Shown: piece after piece, positions 42,428 through 51,642 of the stretch
How positions within the stretch are numbered: position 1 is the stretch's first letter
How the letters are laid out: the number at the start of each line of letters is the position of its first letter
Origin: Streptomyces sp. 2131.1
Lineage (GTDB): Bacteria > Actinomycetota > Actinomycetes > Streptomycetales > Streptomycetaceae
Assembly: GCF_900105515.1 (NCBI RefSeq)
Contig: NZ_FNSY01000001.1
Coordinates: 3,844,001-3,908,000, forward strand
DNA length: 64,000 nt
Reading direction: 5' to 3'
Program-made: the position numbers and the translations under genes
The notes under the pieces: model-generated
Database searches by the model: none
What the model was told of the DNA's origin: nothing
The model's input: only the letters and a program-made list of their open reading frames with translations

Positions 42428-43899
42428 CTGCTCCAGAAACCCTGGAGCTGATCGAAGGGCGACATCGTTCGGAGCCTCTCCCGCGCGGCGGCCGGCGAAC
42501 GCCCGCCCCGGACCAGTGACTCGTAGATGCGCTGGGCGACCTCGATCGCCTCGGCGTCCGCGACGCCAGGACCGCCGAAAGGCTCGGGATCGTCGCTGCT
42601 GTCCGCCTCGTGCATCACGCGGAGAGCCGCGACCGGAATCGTCTCCTCCAAGAGCCGGATCAGGGCACGCACGTCCGCGGCGCTGGCACCTCCCGGACGC
42701 AGGGCCGCCTCCACCAACGGATGGCTGCGGTTGATCTTGCAGACGACCCTGTCATCGGGGCGACGTACGAGCCATGCGTACGAAAGGGGATCGCCATGCG
42801 TCCGCGCGGCCACCTGGCCACGGTGTCTCAGGGCGTCGGCGGCTGTGGACCGCGCCTTGCGTGCGATGCGGTCGAGGTGTGGCCTGAGGCCGACAGGCGG
42901 GACGACGCTCGACTTCCTCACGTCCACGCCCCACTCTGCGTCCGTTTCGGCGGGGATGTCGACGGCTATGCGCGCCAGGTTGTACTTCTCCTCCCTGCGC
43001 ATGCCCCGTTGTCCCAGCCAGTCTCCCGCGAGGATCAGCCGGTTCCTGCGGTAGACGTAGAACCCCTGCTGGTCGAGCCAGCCTCCGGGGCCGGCGGCCC
43101 GGTCGTGTTCCTCCGGTGTGAGCCTCTGCACGCTGGGCAGGACGAAAGCCTCGACCCTCACGAGGCTGCCGTTCAGGGGAAGTTCCTCCTCTGGCAGACG
43201 CTGCACGGAGGGGTGACTGCTCATGAACGGGTCCCAGGGCTCCACGAGGGCGCCGCGAACCTGCAGCTTCCGACGGCGGGTCCCGGTGAGGAAGCGGGCG
43301 AAGACCATACCGAGATGCGACTCCGTGCGCGTCGCCTCGGCGTAGAACTGCTTCTGGGTGCGCTCGTCATCCGTGCTGACGCCGTCGGTGCGGTATCCGT
43401 TGAGCCGTCTCCACAGCACGACGGTGCCGTGGTCGGACGAGCTTCGAAGTCTGTCGAGCACGGCCGTGGTGTCGTCGTCGGCCCCGTGAAGAAGGCGCCA
43501 CTGGCCGGACTCCTCGACGACGTCGAGGTCCCATGTCCGGGTGTGCCATTCCCCATCTCTGGCCGTGGTCACGGTCAGAGACCTGGCCTGGGAAAAGGAG
43601 GCCGACTTGAGGCCGACCCCGAAACGTCCCAGGTCGCTGGACGTGCGTGCGGTCGCGGGTCCGCGGGCAGCCACGGTCATGGCCGTGACGAGCTCCTCGG
43701 CGGTCATGCCCCAGCCGTCGTCGACCACGGCGATCCACGAGTCTGCTCCCGCCCAGGTGAACTCCACGTCGATGTTCTTCGCCTCGACGGAGATGCTGTT
43801 ATCCACCAAGTCCGCGACGGCCGCGGGGAGTGAGTACCCTAGGGAGCTGAGCGAGGCCACCATGCCCGCTGGCTCGGGTGCGGCGATGTCGTACTTCAT
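42424..43899 (-). CDS. MORC/MutL-like GHKL ATPase
   Basis: A protein of 491 residues. The GHKL motifs are DLVDNS (30-35), AVVDDGWGM (57-65) and LGRFGVGLKSASFSQA (from residue 90). This is the HATPase_c_3 type, related to eukaryotic MORC, which in bacteria lies in mobile restriction-type operons with Z1, DUF4420 and AIPR proteins. ATP-driven dimerization on DNA is likely. ATG 43899 is chosen as the start of the conserved part; the frame is open ~140 bp further. It overlaps Z1 by 4 bp. The gap 43900-44156 upstream holds no clear gene. Confidence 0.86.
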   Translation of the reverse strand: MKYDIAAPEPAGMVASLSSLGYSLPAAVADLVDNSISVEAKNIDVEFTWAGADSWIAVVDDGWGMTAEELVTAMTVAARGPATARTSSDLGRFGVGLKSASFSQARSLTVTTARDGEWHTRTWDLDVVEESGQWRLLHGADDDTTAVLDRLRSSSDHGTVVLWRRLNGYRTDGVSTDDERTQKQFYAEATRTESHLGMVFARFLTGTRRRKLQVRGALVEPWDPFMSSHPSVQRLPEEELPLNGSLVRVEAFVLPSVQRLTPEEHDRAAGPGGWLDQQGFYVYRRNRLILAGDWLGQRGMRREEKYNLARIAVDIPAETDAEWGVDVRKSSVVPPVGLRPHLDRIARKARSTAADALRHRGQVAARTHGDPLSYAWLVRRPDDRVVCKINRSHPLVEAALRPGGASAADVRALIRLLEETIPVAALRVMHEADSSDDPEPFGGPGVADAEAIEVAQRIYESLVRGGRSPAAARERLRTMSPFDQLQGFWSR

Positions 43900-44156
43900 A
43901 TGTGCCCGGCTCTGCTTCCCCGTGACGTTGCTCTCCGGAGGGTGACCGTCCCGGAGACTCGGTGAAACCGGACGGATGCGACCCCCGACCAAGAGGGACC
44001 ACTGCGTTCGTTCGCTCAGGGCGACACACCCCACCACCAATCGATGCTACGGGAGCAGCACCGCATGCCAACCGGAGTTTGCCCGACCCGTGGTTTTTCG
44101 CGAGATGGGATGGGGCCGAGACTTCCTGTCCGTCCCGGCAACGGTTTCGGGCCTGC

Positions 44157-44204
44157 TCACGCAGTGACCTCGTCGAACAGGCCGTCCATCTCGTCGACCT
44201 TCAC
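44157..44204 (-). CDS. 15-codon reading frame, GTGA-coupled stub
   Basis: A GTG overlaps the stop of the 514-residue gene (GTGA) and runs for 15 codons (VKVDEMDGLFDEVTA) before TGA. It has the look of a coupled start for a downstream gene that ends almost at once. It may be a remnant of a lost gene or mean nothing. Confidence 0.25.
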   Translation of the reverse strand: MKVDEMDGLFDEVTA

Positions 44205-45745
44205 AGGAATCGGGGGCGCCAATGGCCAGGGACCAGCCCCAGCACATCGAGATGGACCTGACGACTTCCCACGGGGAAGGATCTCTTGGCGACCTTGAAA
44301 TGTACCCCCTCGGTCGGTAGGTCGGGCCTCACAAGCGCGTCTGACAAGGTCGCCAGGTCGGGTGGCGTTCCCAGCGCCTGTACGTAGCGAAGGGACGTGA
44401 CATGCATGGCCTGCGCTGGGAGCGGACGCAGGCAGAGCTGCTGTGGAGTGCCGACGCACCAGATCCAGTCGATCGACTCGAAAGGTGGCCAGCCGCTCGG
44501 CAGCAGGGCCGTCGCCGTTCCCGCGCGGAGTTCTTCTCTCAGCCGGTCCAACTGGCGAGCGGCGGAGGTGGCCCAGTTCTCCACCTTCATCGACTCGGGT
44601 AGTGACAGCGCCTCGATCGGCCACTTGATCTCGAAGCACTGGCCCACACGCCCGGCCGGGTCCACGGCTACCACGTCCAGGTCGCCAGCAGATCGGCCGT
44701 CGGCTCTCGTCACGGGCACTTGCTCGGCGACGAGAGCACCTGGGGTCGTGCGTAGCCATTCGGTCCATGCGGTTGCACGGTTACCTAGTTCACGTCCGAT
44801 ACTTCCGAACCCCCGGGAGTCGTTGGCAGCGGAACGAAGCATGATCGGGTCCACGGCCCGGGGAGTGATCAGGGGCGGGCAGATGATCACGGCGCCACCG
44901 TACGGCACGAGAGGGGATGTCCTGCACGAACGTCCGGAGCGGTAGGTGAGCCTCTCCACTGCCAGGGCCTGATGAGCCTCGGACACGGTTGGGCACAGGT
45001 CCGCGAGGACGGCCATCAGCCGTGGAATCGGCATGTGAGCGAGCGTCGACTCCAGTCTTGAGAGCCGGTGCGCTGTCTCCTCGCACAGCGAGGCGATCCC
45101 CATGATCACCGCCAAGACGCGGGTCATGTCTCCGGCGGTCATCCCCTCGCCGAGGGGGAAGGTGTCGGGAATTTGGCCCTCGGGCACCGCCTTCCGGTAA
45201 GCCTCGATGGTCACGGTGGCGCGGTTGACAGCAGCCTCCAACACGTCCCCTGGTGGCCCCTTCCGAGAGCCGGCGCTCCTCGTGGAGATCCACCGGCGTT
45301 CCGTCTCGGACAGTTTCGGCAACTGCGTCGGAACCGAGGCTGCTTCGAGGAACGCGTCGGCGACCTCGACGGCGGGGTTCCAGCTGTGACGCACACGGAA
45401 GCCCCCTCCAGTCAGGCGGACCTGGTAGGCGCCAGTTCGGACACCGGTCTCCAAGCGGTCCCAGTGCTGGGCTGCGGCAGCCAGCGCCGTGATCTCGCCA
45501 GCAGCGGACTCAGAGCATGGACCCGTGCCGAGCGGAAAGTCCTGGTGCCATGCGACGAGTTGGGCGAGAACGCTTTCCCATGGAAGATCGGACTCGACTC
45601 CTGAGGCGATCTCCATGGCTCGCAACTTGGTCGCCGTGCGGAGCAGGTCGTAGATCCTTTCCGGCCCGGACTGCCAAGCCGGGTGCGCACCTACACGGGC
45701 ACGCGCGTCGGAGACGACGTCCAAGAGATCCAGCTCGGGCTTCAC
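44201..45745 (-). CDS. Unrecognised protein with PD-(D/E)XK-like motif, in the DrmAB operon
   Basis: A protein of 514 residues that I do not recognise. Near residue 350-372 it reads GDLDVVAVDPAGRVGQCFEI followed by KW, the D...ExK arrangement of a PD-(D/E)XK nuclease core (Asp, Glu-Ile-Lys). The N-terminal ~300 residues are helical. It lies 108 bp after drmB, at the place where the phospholipase-D-like DrmC stands in typical DISARM loci; no DrmC is found here. It may serve as the nuclease of this variant. The ATG at 45745 is the first clear start after drmB. Confidence 0.7.
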   Translation of the reverse strand: MKPELDLLDVVSDARARVGAHPAWQSGPERIYDLLRTATKLRAMEIASGVESDLPWESVLAQLVAWHQDFPLGTGPCSESAAGEITALAAAAQHWDRLETGVRTGAYQVRLTGGGFRVRHSWNPAVEVADAFLEAASVPTQLPKLSETERRWISTRSAGSRKGPPGDVLEAAVNRATVTIEAYRKAVPEGQIPDTFPLGEGMTAGDMTRVLAVIMGIASLCEETAHRLSRLESTLAHMPIPRLMAVLADLCPTVSEAHQALAVERLTYRSGRSCRTSPLVPYGGAVIICPPLITPRAVDPIMLRSAANDSRGFGSIGRELGNRATAWTEWLRTTPGALVAEQVPVTRADGRSAGDLDVVAVDPAGRVGQCFEIKWPIEALSLPESMKVENWATSAARQLDRLREELRAGTATALLPSGWPPFESIDWIWCVGTPQQLCLRPLPAQAMHVTSLRYVQALGTPPDLATLSDALVRPDLPTEGVHFKVAKRSFPVGSRQVHLDVLGLVPGHWRPRFL

Positions 45746-45853
45746 GGAGACTCCGAATCATCCATGACCGACGGTCGGTTGGAATTCACGCACGTTCGGA
45801 AAGTGGTTAGGGGAGGGTTCTGGTTCAGTTCCCGCCCCCCCACCACCGGTGAT

Positions 45854-47755
45854 TCACAGGGTCGGATCCCAGTATCCGACCCTGGAACCGTCGGGAGATC
45901 CGAACAGATGCCAACGGGAGAGGTTCCGGTTCCAGGACTGGCAGGCGGTCTCGGGGAGTTGGAGGCAGCCGTGATCCGCGCCCTCGTTGGTGATCATGCA
46001 GTTCGGGTCGTACAGACACGCGTCGTTGTCGACTGCACGGCTGACGACCGCGTCCAGATTCTGTTCGAGTACCGTCCGCATGGCACCGAGGCTGAAGTCG
46101 CTCCCACCGTTGGGGTAGATGGCGAATGCCAGGTCGTACGGGAAGAGGTACTCGGACAGGCTCGTCTCGCTGTAGCCGCTGTCGACCGCCAGAGCCCGGA
46201 GCAGCTGGTGGGACAGGGAGTGAAGCAGGCCGAACAGCTCGTGAACAGGGAGATCAGGGTGCCCGGGCTCCGGCCGGGTCTCGTGAGAGAGGGCCTGACC
46301 ATTACTGGGACCCAGCTGGTGCACCAACCACTTCGTGACGCCCCCTGAGTCGTCCAGCGTGCTGCGGCTCACGAGCTCGTTGCGGACCAGCCACCTGCTC
46401 ACCCGCTCCCGGTCCACGGGGAACAGGAGAGCCTCCGCTTCTGTGGGGTGGGCGTAGAGGAGGGTCTTCTCGGGTGCGCCTCGTGCGGCACGTCCCCGAT
46501 AGGGCACCAGGTCGGCCTCCTCGGGGCTGAACCCCGTCCGGCTGTATCCGATCGCGAGGTAGGTGATCGGGAGATCACTGATCAGGCATGTCTCCTGACC
46601 GAGTCCGGCAGCCCTCAGTACACCGGGGTATCGCTCGTACAGGGCGCGGCGCTCGGGGTTGCGGGCTTCCCGCTGCAGGCGGGGGATACCAAGGCGCTCC
46701 AGGTTCAGGACCCGACGATAGGTGTGCAGTTCGGCCGCAAGCCCGCGGGCGTCGTCGCTCTCGGTGTCCAGCCCGAGGGCTTTGCTCACGCTGTCCCGCA
46801 GGTGGTCCACCTCGACCGGCATGAAGCGTGCCCGGAGTGCGCGCGCCTGATCGTTCAGGCCGGCCTCCTCCATCGCACGGATGCTCTCGACGACCTCGTC
46901 GGGGACGTCCACCGTGTGCCCGTCCGTGAGCCGCCGGAACTCGTCCTCGGTGATCTCACCGAGCCACCAGCCGAGCACGGCAGCCGTGTACAGGGGGTTG
47001 CTCTGCCGAGTGGCCTCTTCTGCCGTGGTCACGTTCACGAGCGTCAACCCCTGCCCGACATGCGCCGTGCCCGCGGTGTGGAGCAGGGGGTGCATGAACT
47101 TGTCCGGGTAGCTGCACGAGGAGTTGCTGCAACTCCACTGCACGGACAGTGGAAAGCCGCAGGTCATGCACTCCCACCGGAAGTCACGGAACCGACTCGC
47201 GCGGTCGTCCAACCTGAACCGGGTGTGTCCCCTGGGGCACTTGCTTGGCGGGTACATGGGCGACATCTCGCCACACTTGTGCGCGAAGACGAACTGAAGC
47301 TGTCGATTCCCGACTGTGTTGCCACAGGTCGGGCAGGCCGGTGGCCAGTCGTCCGTTCCGGGCCGTGGGTCACTGGCCGTCCAGACATGCCCGCACCCGC
47401 CGCTCGAGCAGCGCACCACCCGAGGCCAGATGCGGCAGAAGACCTTACCCGGGACCACGACTTCGTAGTGGCGATCGGCAAGCCGGTCCTCGTCCCCGGG
47501 GAACTCCGGCGCCCGGTCAGCTCCGGCGGAGCGCGCACTCCCGGCGGCTCGCCACCTGCGCACGAACCGCATCGCCTCCTGTACCAGGTGCTCGCGGTCG
47601 AGCGAGGGACCGTCAAACTCCTCGTCACGCCCGAACTGGACCACCTGGGCCGTGTAGCCGCCGCGGTGGTCGAAGGTCTGGCCGGGGCGGTATCGGTAGA
47701 GAACCTGGCCCCTGTCCCGAGCCATGTCGTCGTTCCTGGGGTTGAACGCCATCAC
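45854..47755 (-). CDS. drmB: DrmB-like (DUF1998) DISARM protein
   Basis: A protein of 633 residues. Four-Cys zinc modules occur in CSSGGCGHVW, ACPTCGNTV, HKCGEMSPMYPPSKC and WECMTCGFPL. The C-terminal DUF1998 region has LLHSLSHQLLRALAV, then DPNCMI, HGCL and TACQSWNRNLSR. DrmB binds the helicase DrmA in DISARM and the pair blocks incoming phage DNA. The gene overlaps drmA by 4 bp. The drmA-drmB order and coupling are those of DISARM. Confidence 0.85.
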   Translation of the reverse strand: MMAFNPRNDDMARDRGQVLYRYRPGQTFDHRGGYTAQVVQFGRDEEFDGPSLDREHLVQEAMRFVRRWRAAGSARSAGADRAPEFPGDEDRLADRHYEVVVPGKVFCRIWPRVVRCSSGGCGHVWTASDPRPGTDDWPPACPTCGNTVGNRQLQFVFAHKCGEMSPMYPPSKCPRGHTRFRLDDRASRFRDFRWECMTCGFPLSVQWSCSNSSCSYPDKFMHPLLHTAGTAHVGQGLTLVNVTTAEEATRQSNPLYTAAVLGWWLGEITEDEFRRLTDGHTVDVPDEVVESIRAMEEAGLNDQARALRARFMPVEVDHLRDSVSKALGLDTESDDARGLAAELHTYRRVLNLERLGIPRLQREARNPERRALYERYPGVLRAAGLGQETCLISDLPITYLAIGYSRTGFSPEEADLVPYRGRAARGAPEKTLLYAHPTEAEALLFPVDRERVSRWLVRNELVSRSTLDDSGGVTKWLVHQLGPSNGQALSHETRPEPGHPDLPVHELFGLLHSLSHQLLRALAVDSGYSETSLSEYLFPYDLAFAIYPNGGSDFSLGAMRTVLEQNLDAVVSRAVDNDACLYDPNCMITNEGADHGCLQLPETACQSWNRNLSRWHLFGSPDGSRVGYWDPTL

Positions 47756-50700
47756 GACCTCCTGCTGTCGGATACGACGTGGAACGGGATTCCCTCGGAG
47801 ACGTCGCGGAGGCTCGTCATGGGCCGGTACTCGAGGCCCAGGTAGTCGCCAGTCGCGCGGTATCCCCGGTTGTTCCCGCCGGTGAGGCCAGCGGAGGCGC
47901 CGGCGGAGCGGAGGCTCGCCAGGGCGTGCTCCACCATGTCCTCGAGGTCAGTACGGAGTTCCTGCCCCTCCGGGCGGTCCGACTGGAAGACGGAGTGCAG
48001 CACCTCCAGCAGCTCGGTGAGCTGGACCCCTTCCAGGCCCCCGCTCGAGGGGGTACGGAGGGCGGCCTGCATCTTCGAGAGGTCGTGCAGGTGGCCAGGG
48101 GCGTTACCCGCCCGCCACCAGTCACGGTTCGCGATCTGGAGAAGTTGCCCCATCAGTATCCCCGGCAGGGTCTTGCGAACCGCGAACCTGCTCCAGCGGT
48201 TGATGGCCACCGGCTCGACCATACGGTCGAGGTACTCGTGGAACTTGCCGTGATAGCGGTAGTGCGACCGGTCTCTCTCCCTCACGGGGTTGAAGAGCAT
48301 GAAGACGAGGCCGTGGTAGGCGCGGCCCACCCTCGACGACGCCTGGATGTACTCCGCCATGGAGCGGGGCATGCCGTTGAACAGCATCAGGTTCAACCGG
48401 TCCACGTCGACTCCGTGGCTGACCATGCTGGTGGCGACGACCATGCCCGTGTTGCCGTTGGTGCTTCCCAGGTCGTCGAGGACGCCGCGTACCTGGTCCA
48501 GGCGCGTCTCGCCCTTGAGTTCGGCCACCCTGAGATCCGGAAAGCCCTCCCTGCGCAGGGCCTCGTTGACTTGGGTATCCAGCGAGCGACGGATACGGCC
48601 GAAGTCGACCAGAGTGGTGGCGTACGTGAGGCTCGTCCGGTAAAGGTCGACGACTGCGCGGAGCTCATCCTCCGGCCAACTCTCGAGGGCGGGGGGCAGA
48701 CCCTCTCGCCGGTCGAGTTTCCACAGTGCCCGGTGGGCGGACGTCAGGATCCTGACCAGCGTCATCTCTGCCGTGCCGCGTGTCGGCATGACTCCGACGA
48801 AGCGACGGAGCGGGAGACTCCGGTCGAGGCGCCAGTAGAAGCTCTCGTTGAGGTTGGGCCCCGGCAGTGGCACCACCACTGACCTGAGACCGAAGAGGTG
48901 CTCACTCTGGCGGTCCTCGCCCCGGATGGTGGCGGTGGTGGCGACCACCTTCATCCGGACACCTCGACCGTCGGCACGCTGTCGGGACGACAGAGTGCGC
49001 TGCACCTCGGCCAGCAGGCCCTCGTAGTGGCCGGAAAAAGCTCCGAGCTCTTCGTTGACCATGTGAAGCTCGTCGATGATCTCCAGTGACGGGGAGGGGT
49101 CGTAAAGAGGCTCGCCCAGGGGCTGGAGCGGGGTCTTCGGATGACCCGGCGCATGCCGTTCGTGGCACTTACCGCCCCGACCGAAGCCGTGAGGAGGGCA
49201 CCAGCAGTCCACGTCGCCGAGGAGGGCGCCGAACTTGTCCGACAGCCCTACGTTGGCGAGCTTGTCCAGGGTCCCGACCACGACGGTCGGTAGGTACCGG
49301 TAGATCTCGGTGTCGACGACGAGGATCGGCAGAACCTTCCCGCACGCCTCGCTGCCGCAGACGTGCTGGAGCCTGAGTCGCTGTGGGTCGGGCGCCGGGA
49401 TGCGGACTGACCGTTCACCGCAGTAAGGGCAGTCATGGACAAGGCGGTACGCATGCCGTTCCTCCTCGCTTGAGCGAAGGCGGTCGATCATGCGGTCCGT
49501 GATCAGCGAGTTGGGGGTGTTACCACCACCGGCGTAGAAGCCGATGAAGAAGGGCCAGCCGGGATCGCCACCAACCTCCCTGAGCAGGCCGGTGTTTTTG
49601 CCACGGACCGTCTCGGCGGCGGCGATCACATCGAGCTGGCGCTGTGTCTGCTGCAAGGTCAGCAGCCGCAGAGGGAACCGGCACCATGCCGAGACTCCGA
49701 GCGCCTTTCCCCGCGCACGGTCGTAGAACATGCACACCAGCACCAAGCCGAGATACGCCTCGGTCTTGCCGCCGCCGGTGGGGTACCAGACGACGGTCGC
49801 TGCCTCGGTCGGATCCACGTCGTGTTCGTCGCCCCAGAGGCCAGGTGCGAAGAGGTCCTCGGGATGCTCGCGCCAGGCCAGGGAACTGAGCTGACTGACG
49901 ATGGCGACCAGCTGGAAGAGCCGCCACCCCCGGCTGGGTCGCTTCCGCCGCTTGTTGAGCTCCACCATGGACTCGTTGGCCAGCTGGAACGCTGTCAGGA
50001 GACGCCTGTCTCTCCGAAGCCAAGCGACACCGTCACGGAAGCGGGCGACCTCCGCGGCCGCGGCCCTTCGGTCTGCCTCTTTACGCTGGGCCAGTTCGGG
50101 CCTGTCCTGGAGATCCTCGGTGCTCCACACAGGAGCCCCCAGGTACGCCTCCATCTCGTCAGCGAGCTCGTCGAGAACGGGAAGAGGGTCGGTCGAAAGC
50201 GTCGCGTAACTCCAGCGCTCATCGGTTCTGGCCACGGCCCGATGGGTGTCGTGCTGAGGGACGGGCACGCTGCGTACGGCCACGAGCCTGCCTTCGTGCC
50301 ACCGGGGCTCGACACCGCAGTTGTTCGCGTACGCCCCGAGCTCCCCGGAGTAGCGGTAGGCGTCGGCACCGAGGTCCATCACGATGGGCAGGAGATGGTC
50401 ACCCTGGATCTCCAGCTCTGCGCGGAACAGGGCGTTGTCCCTCGCCTCGTCGCGACGGGTACGGCCGGCGTTGCTGCCCCGTCCCTGGACGGTCACGACG
50501 GGGTCGGTGGCGAGGTTCTGCAGAGTGACGGTCACGCGGAGCCGCCCGGACGCGACCAGCCTCGACGTGATGACGACGTGCGCGGCGGGGGATGGCACTA
50601 CGGGGTCCCCGCCCACCTCCCGGGCGAGCCACTGTTCGAAGGTCCGGTCGTCCGCCATCGCGGCAGGAGGAACGAGCCGCTCTCGGCGGTCGTTCCCGAC

Positions 50701-51204
50701 ACGACGGTCGATCCGAGGGTCTTGGAGTGCCACTCTTACGGCGTCCTGGAAGGCGCGCTGGAACTCAGCTTCCAAGGTCTGACGCAGGCCGGCCTCTTGT
50801 CCCAGCACGACGTCCACGGGACCGACGGTCACAGTCAGTCGCTTGAACAGAGGGGCCAGTCTGTACGGCTCTTCGCGCTCACCAGCCCACTCCAGCTGCT
50901 GCGATCGGGTCGGAAGTGCCGCGTAGTAGAACGATGCCCGCGCCTTGACGCTGATGGAGCTGGCATTGCTGGCCTCGAACTCGAACCCGAGACTGTCCGG
51001 TGTCGTGCGGCCGTACCGCGGGGCGGCTCCGCCAGGTTCGATGGTGTGGGGGCCGAGGCTCTCCATGAAGTACCGAGCACTTGGAGGCTCGCCCAGGCAG
51101 ACGTCCCCCCGGGCCTCGCCGGTCGCATCGCTGACCACCGCGTTGACTAGGTGGTCCACGAGAGCAGTCTGCTGGGCAACGCTTGGCTCGAACGGGTTGG
51201 TCAC
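47752..51204 (-). CDS. drmA: DrmA-like DISARM helicase
   Basis: A protein of 1150 residues, superfamily II helicase. Motif I is VVWYPTGGGKTEAYLG (near 473), motif II EIIDELHMVNEELGAF (near 708), motif III VVATTATIRGED, motif V ATSMVSHGVDVDRLN and motif VI QASSRVGRAYHGL (near 958). A four-Cys insertion (DCPYCGE, then CGSEACG) lies between motifs I and II. The length and motifs fit DISARM DrmA. GTG 51204 has GGGGAGG six bases upstream; a longer frame begins at 51267 without support. It overlaps drmB. Known: DrmAB recognises DNA with a free 5' overhang and limits phage. Confidence 0.86.
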   Translation of the reverse strand: MTNPFEPSVAQQTALVDHLVNAVVSDATGEARGDVCLGEPPSARYFMESLGPHTIEPGGAAPRYGRTTPDSLGFEFEASNASSISVKARASFYYAALPTRSQQLEWAGEREEPYRLAPLFKRLTVTVGPVDVVLGQEAGLRQTLEAEFQRAFQDAVRVALQDPRIDRRVGNDRRERLVPPAAMADDRTFEQWLAREVGGDPVVPSPAAHVVITSRLVASGRLRVTVTLQNLATDPVVTVQGRGSNAGRTRRDEARDNALFRAELEIQGDHLLPIVMDLGADAYRYSGELGAYANNCGVEPRWHEGRLVAVRSVPVPQHDTHRAVARTDERWSYATLSTDPLPVLDELADEMEAYLGAPVWSTEDLQDRPELAQRKEADRRAAAAEVARFRDGVAWLRRDRRLLTAFQLANESMVELNKRRKRPSRGWRLFQLVAIVSQLSSLAWREHPEDLFAPGLWGDEHDVDPTEAATVVWYPTGGGKTEAYLGLVLVCMFYDRARGKALGVSAWCRFPLRLLTLQQTQRQLDVIAAAETVRGKNTGLLREVGGDPGWPFFIGFYAGGGNTPNSLITDRMIDRLRSSEEERHAYRLVHDCPYCGERSVRIPAPDPQRLRLQHVCGSEACGKVLPILVVDTEIYRYLPTVVVGTLDKLANVGLSDKFGALLGDVDCWCPPHGFGRGGKCHERHAPGHPKTPLQPLGEPLYDPSPSLEIIDELHMVNEELGAFSGHYEGLLAEVQRTLSSRQRADGRGVRMKVVATTATIRGEDRQSEHLFGLRSVVVPLPGPNLNESFYWRLDRSLPLRRFVGVMPTRGTAEMTLVRILTSAHRALWKLDRREGLPPALESWPEDELRAVVDLYRTSLTYATTLVDFGRIRRSLDTQVNEALRREGFPDLRVAELKGETRLDQVRGVLDDLGSTNGNTGMVVATSMVSHGVDVDRLNLMLFNGMPRSMAEYIQASSRVGRAYHGLVFMLFNPVRERDRSHYRYHGKFHEYLDRMVEPVAINRWSRFAVRKTLPGILMGQLLQIANRDWWRAGNAPGHLHDLSKMQAALRTPSSGGLEGVQLTELLEVLHSVFQSDRPEGQELRTDLEDMVEHALASLRSAGASAGLTGGNNRGYRATGDYLGLEYRPMTSLRDVSEGIPFHVVSDSRRS

Positions 51205-51642
51205 GCCGCCTCCCCGTCGGATCCGGCGAGCTCCGCCGGGGCTGGAAGGGGGCGTGCCCCCGCACATGAGGGAAGGTGTGAGAGCCGAGGTGGCTCAGAA
51301 GAGCGTGCCAGTTGAGGCAGACATGCCGAACTGGCCCGCGGGACATGGGTGGCCACGGGGTCTCCAGGCTCGCGAGTCAGAAGCCGCCAAGGCACGACGC
51401 CAAAGCCGGACATCTTCTGCTGCTTCGAGCCCCAGCAGCATCGAACGTGCCTCGGCGAAGTCGCAAGCGGTTACGTATAGTTGATCGAATCTGTCCGGAT
51501 CGAGTCCGTCGGTGCCTTGATCTGATGTTCACCACCGCGGCTTTGCCGAACGGAGAAGCGAGGTCGGGCGACGACATCCAGCGGGACCTGCTGCGAAGAC
51601 GCCCGGGCTGTACGCCGCTGGTCCCTCAGGCATGATTGGCGC
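51205..51642. promoter_or_regulatory. Divergent promoter region between drmA and the HNH gene
   Basis: This 438-bp gap has no convincing gene. It must contain promoters for the leftward drmA-drmB unit and the rightward HNH nuclease. An AT-richer stretch around 51470-51490 (TACGTATAGTTGATCGAATC) could hold a -10-like TATAGT. Confidence 0.4.
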
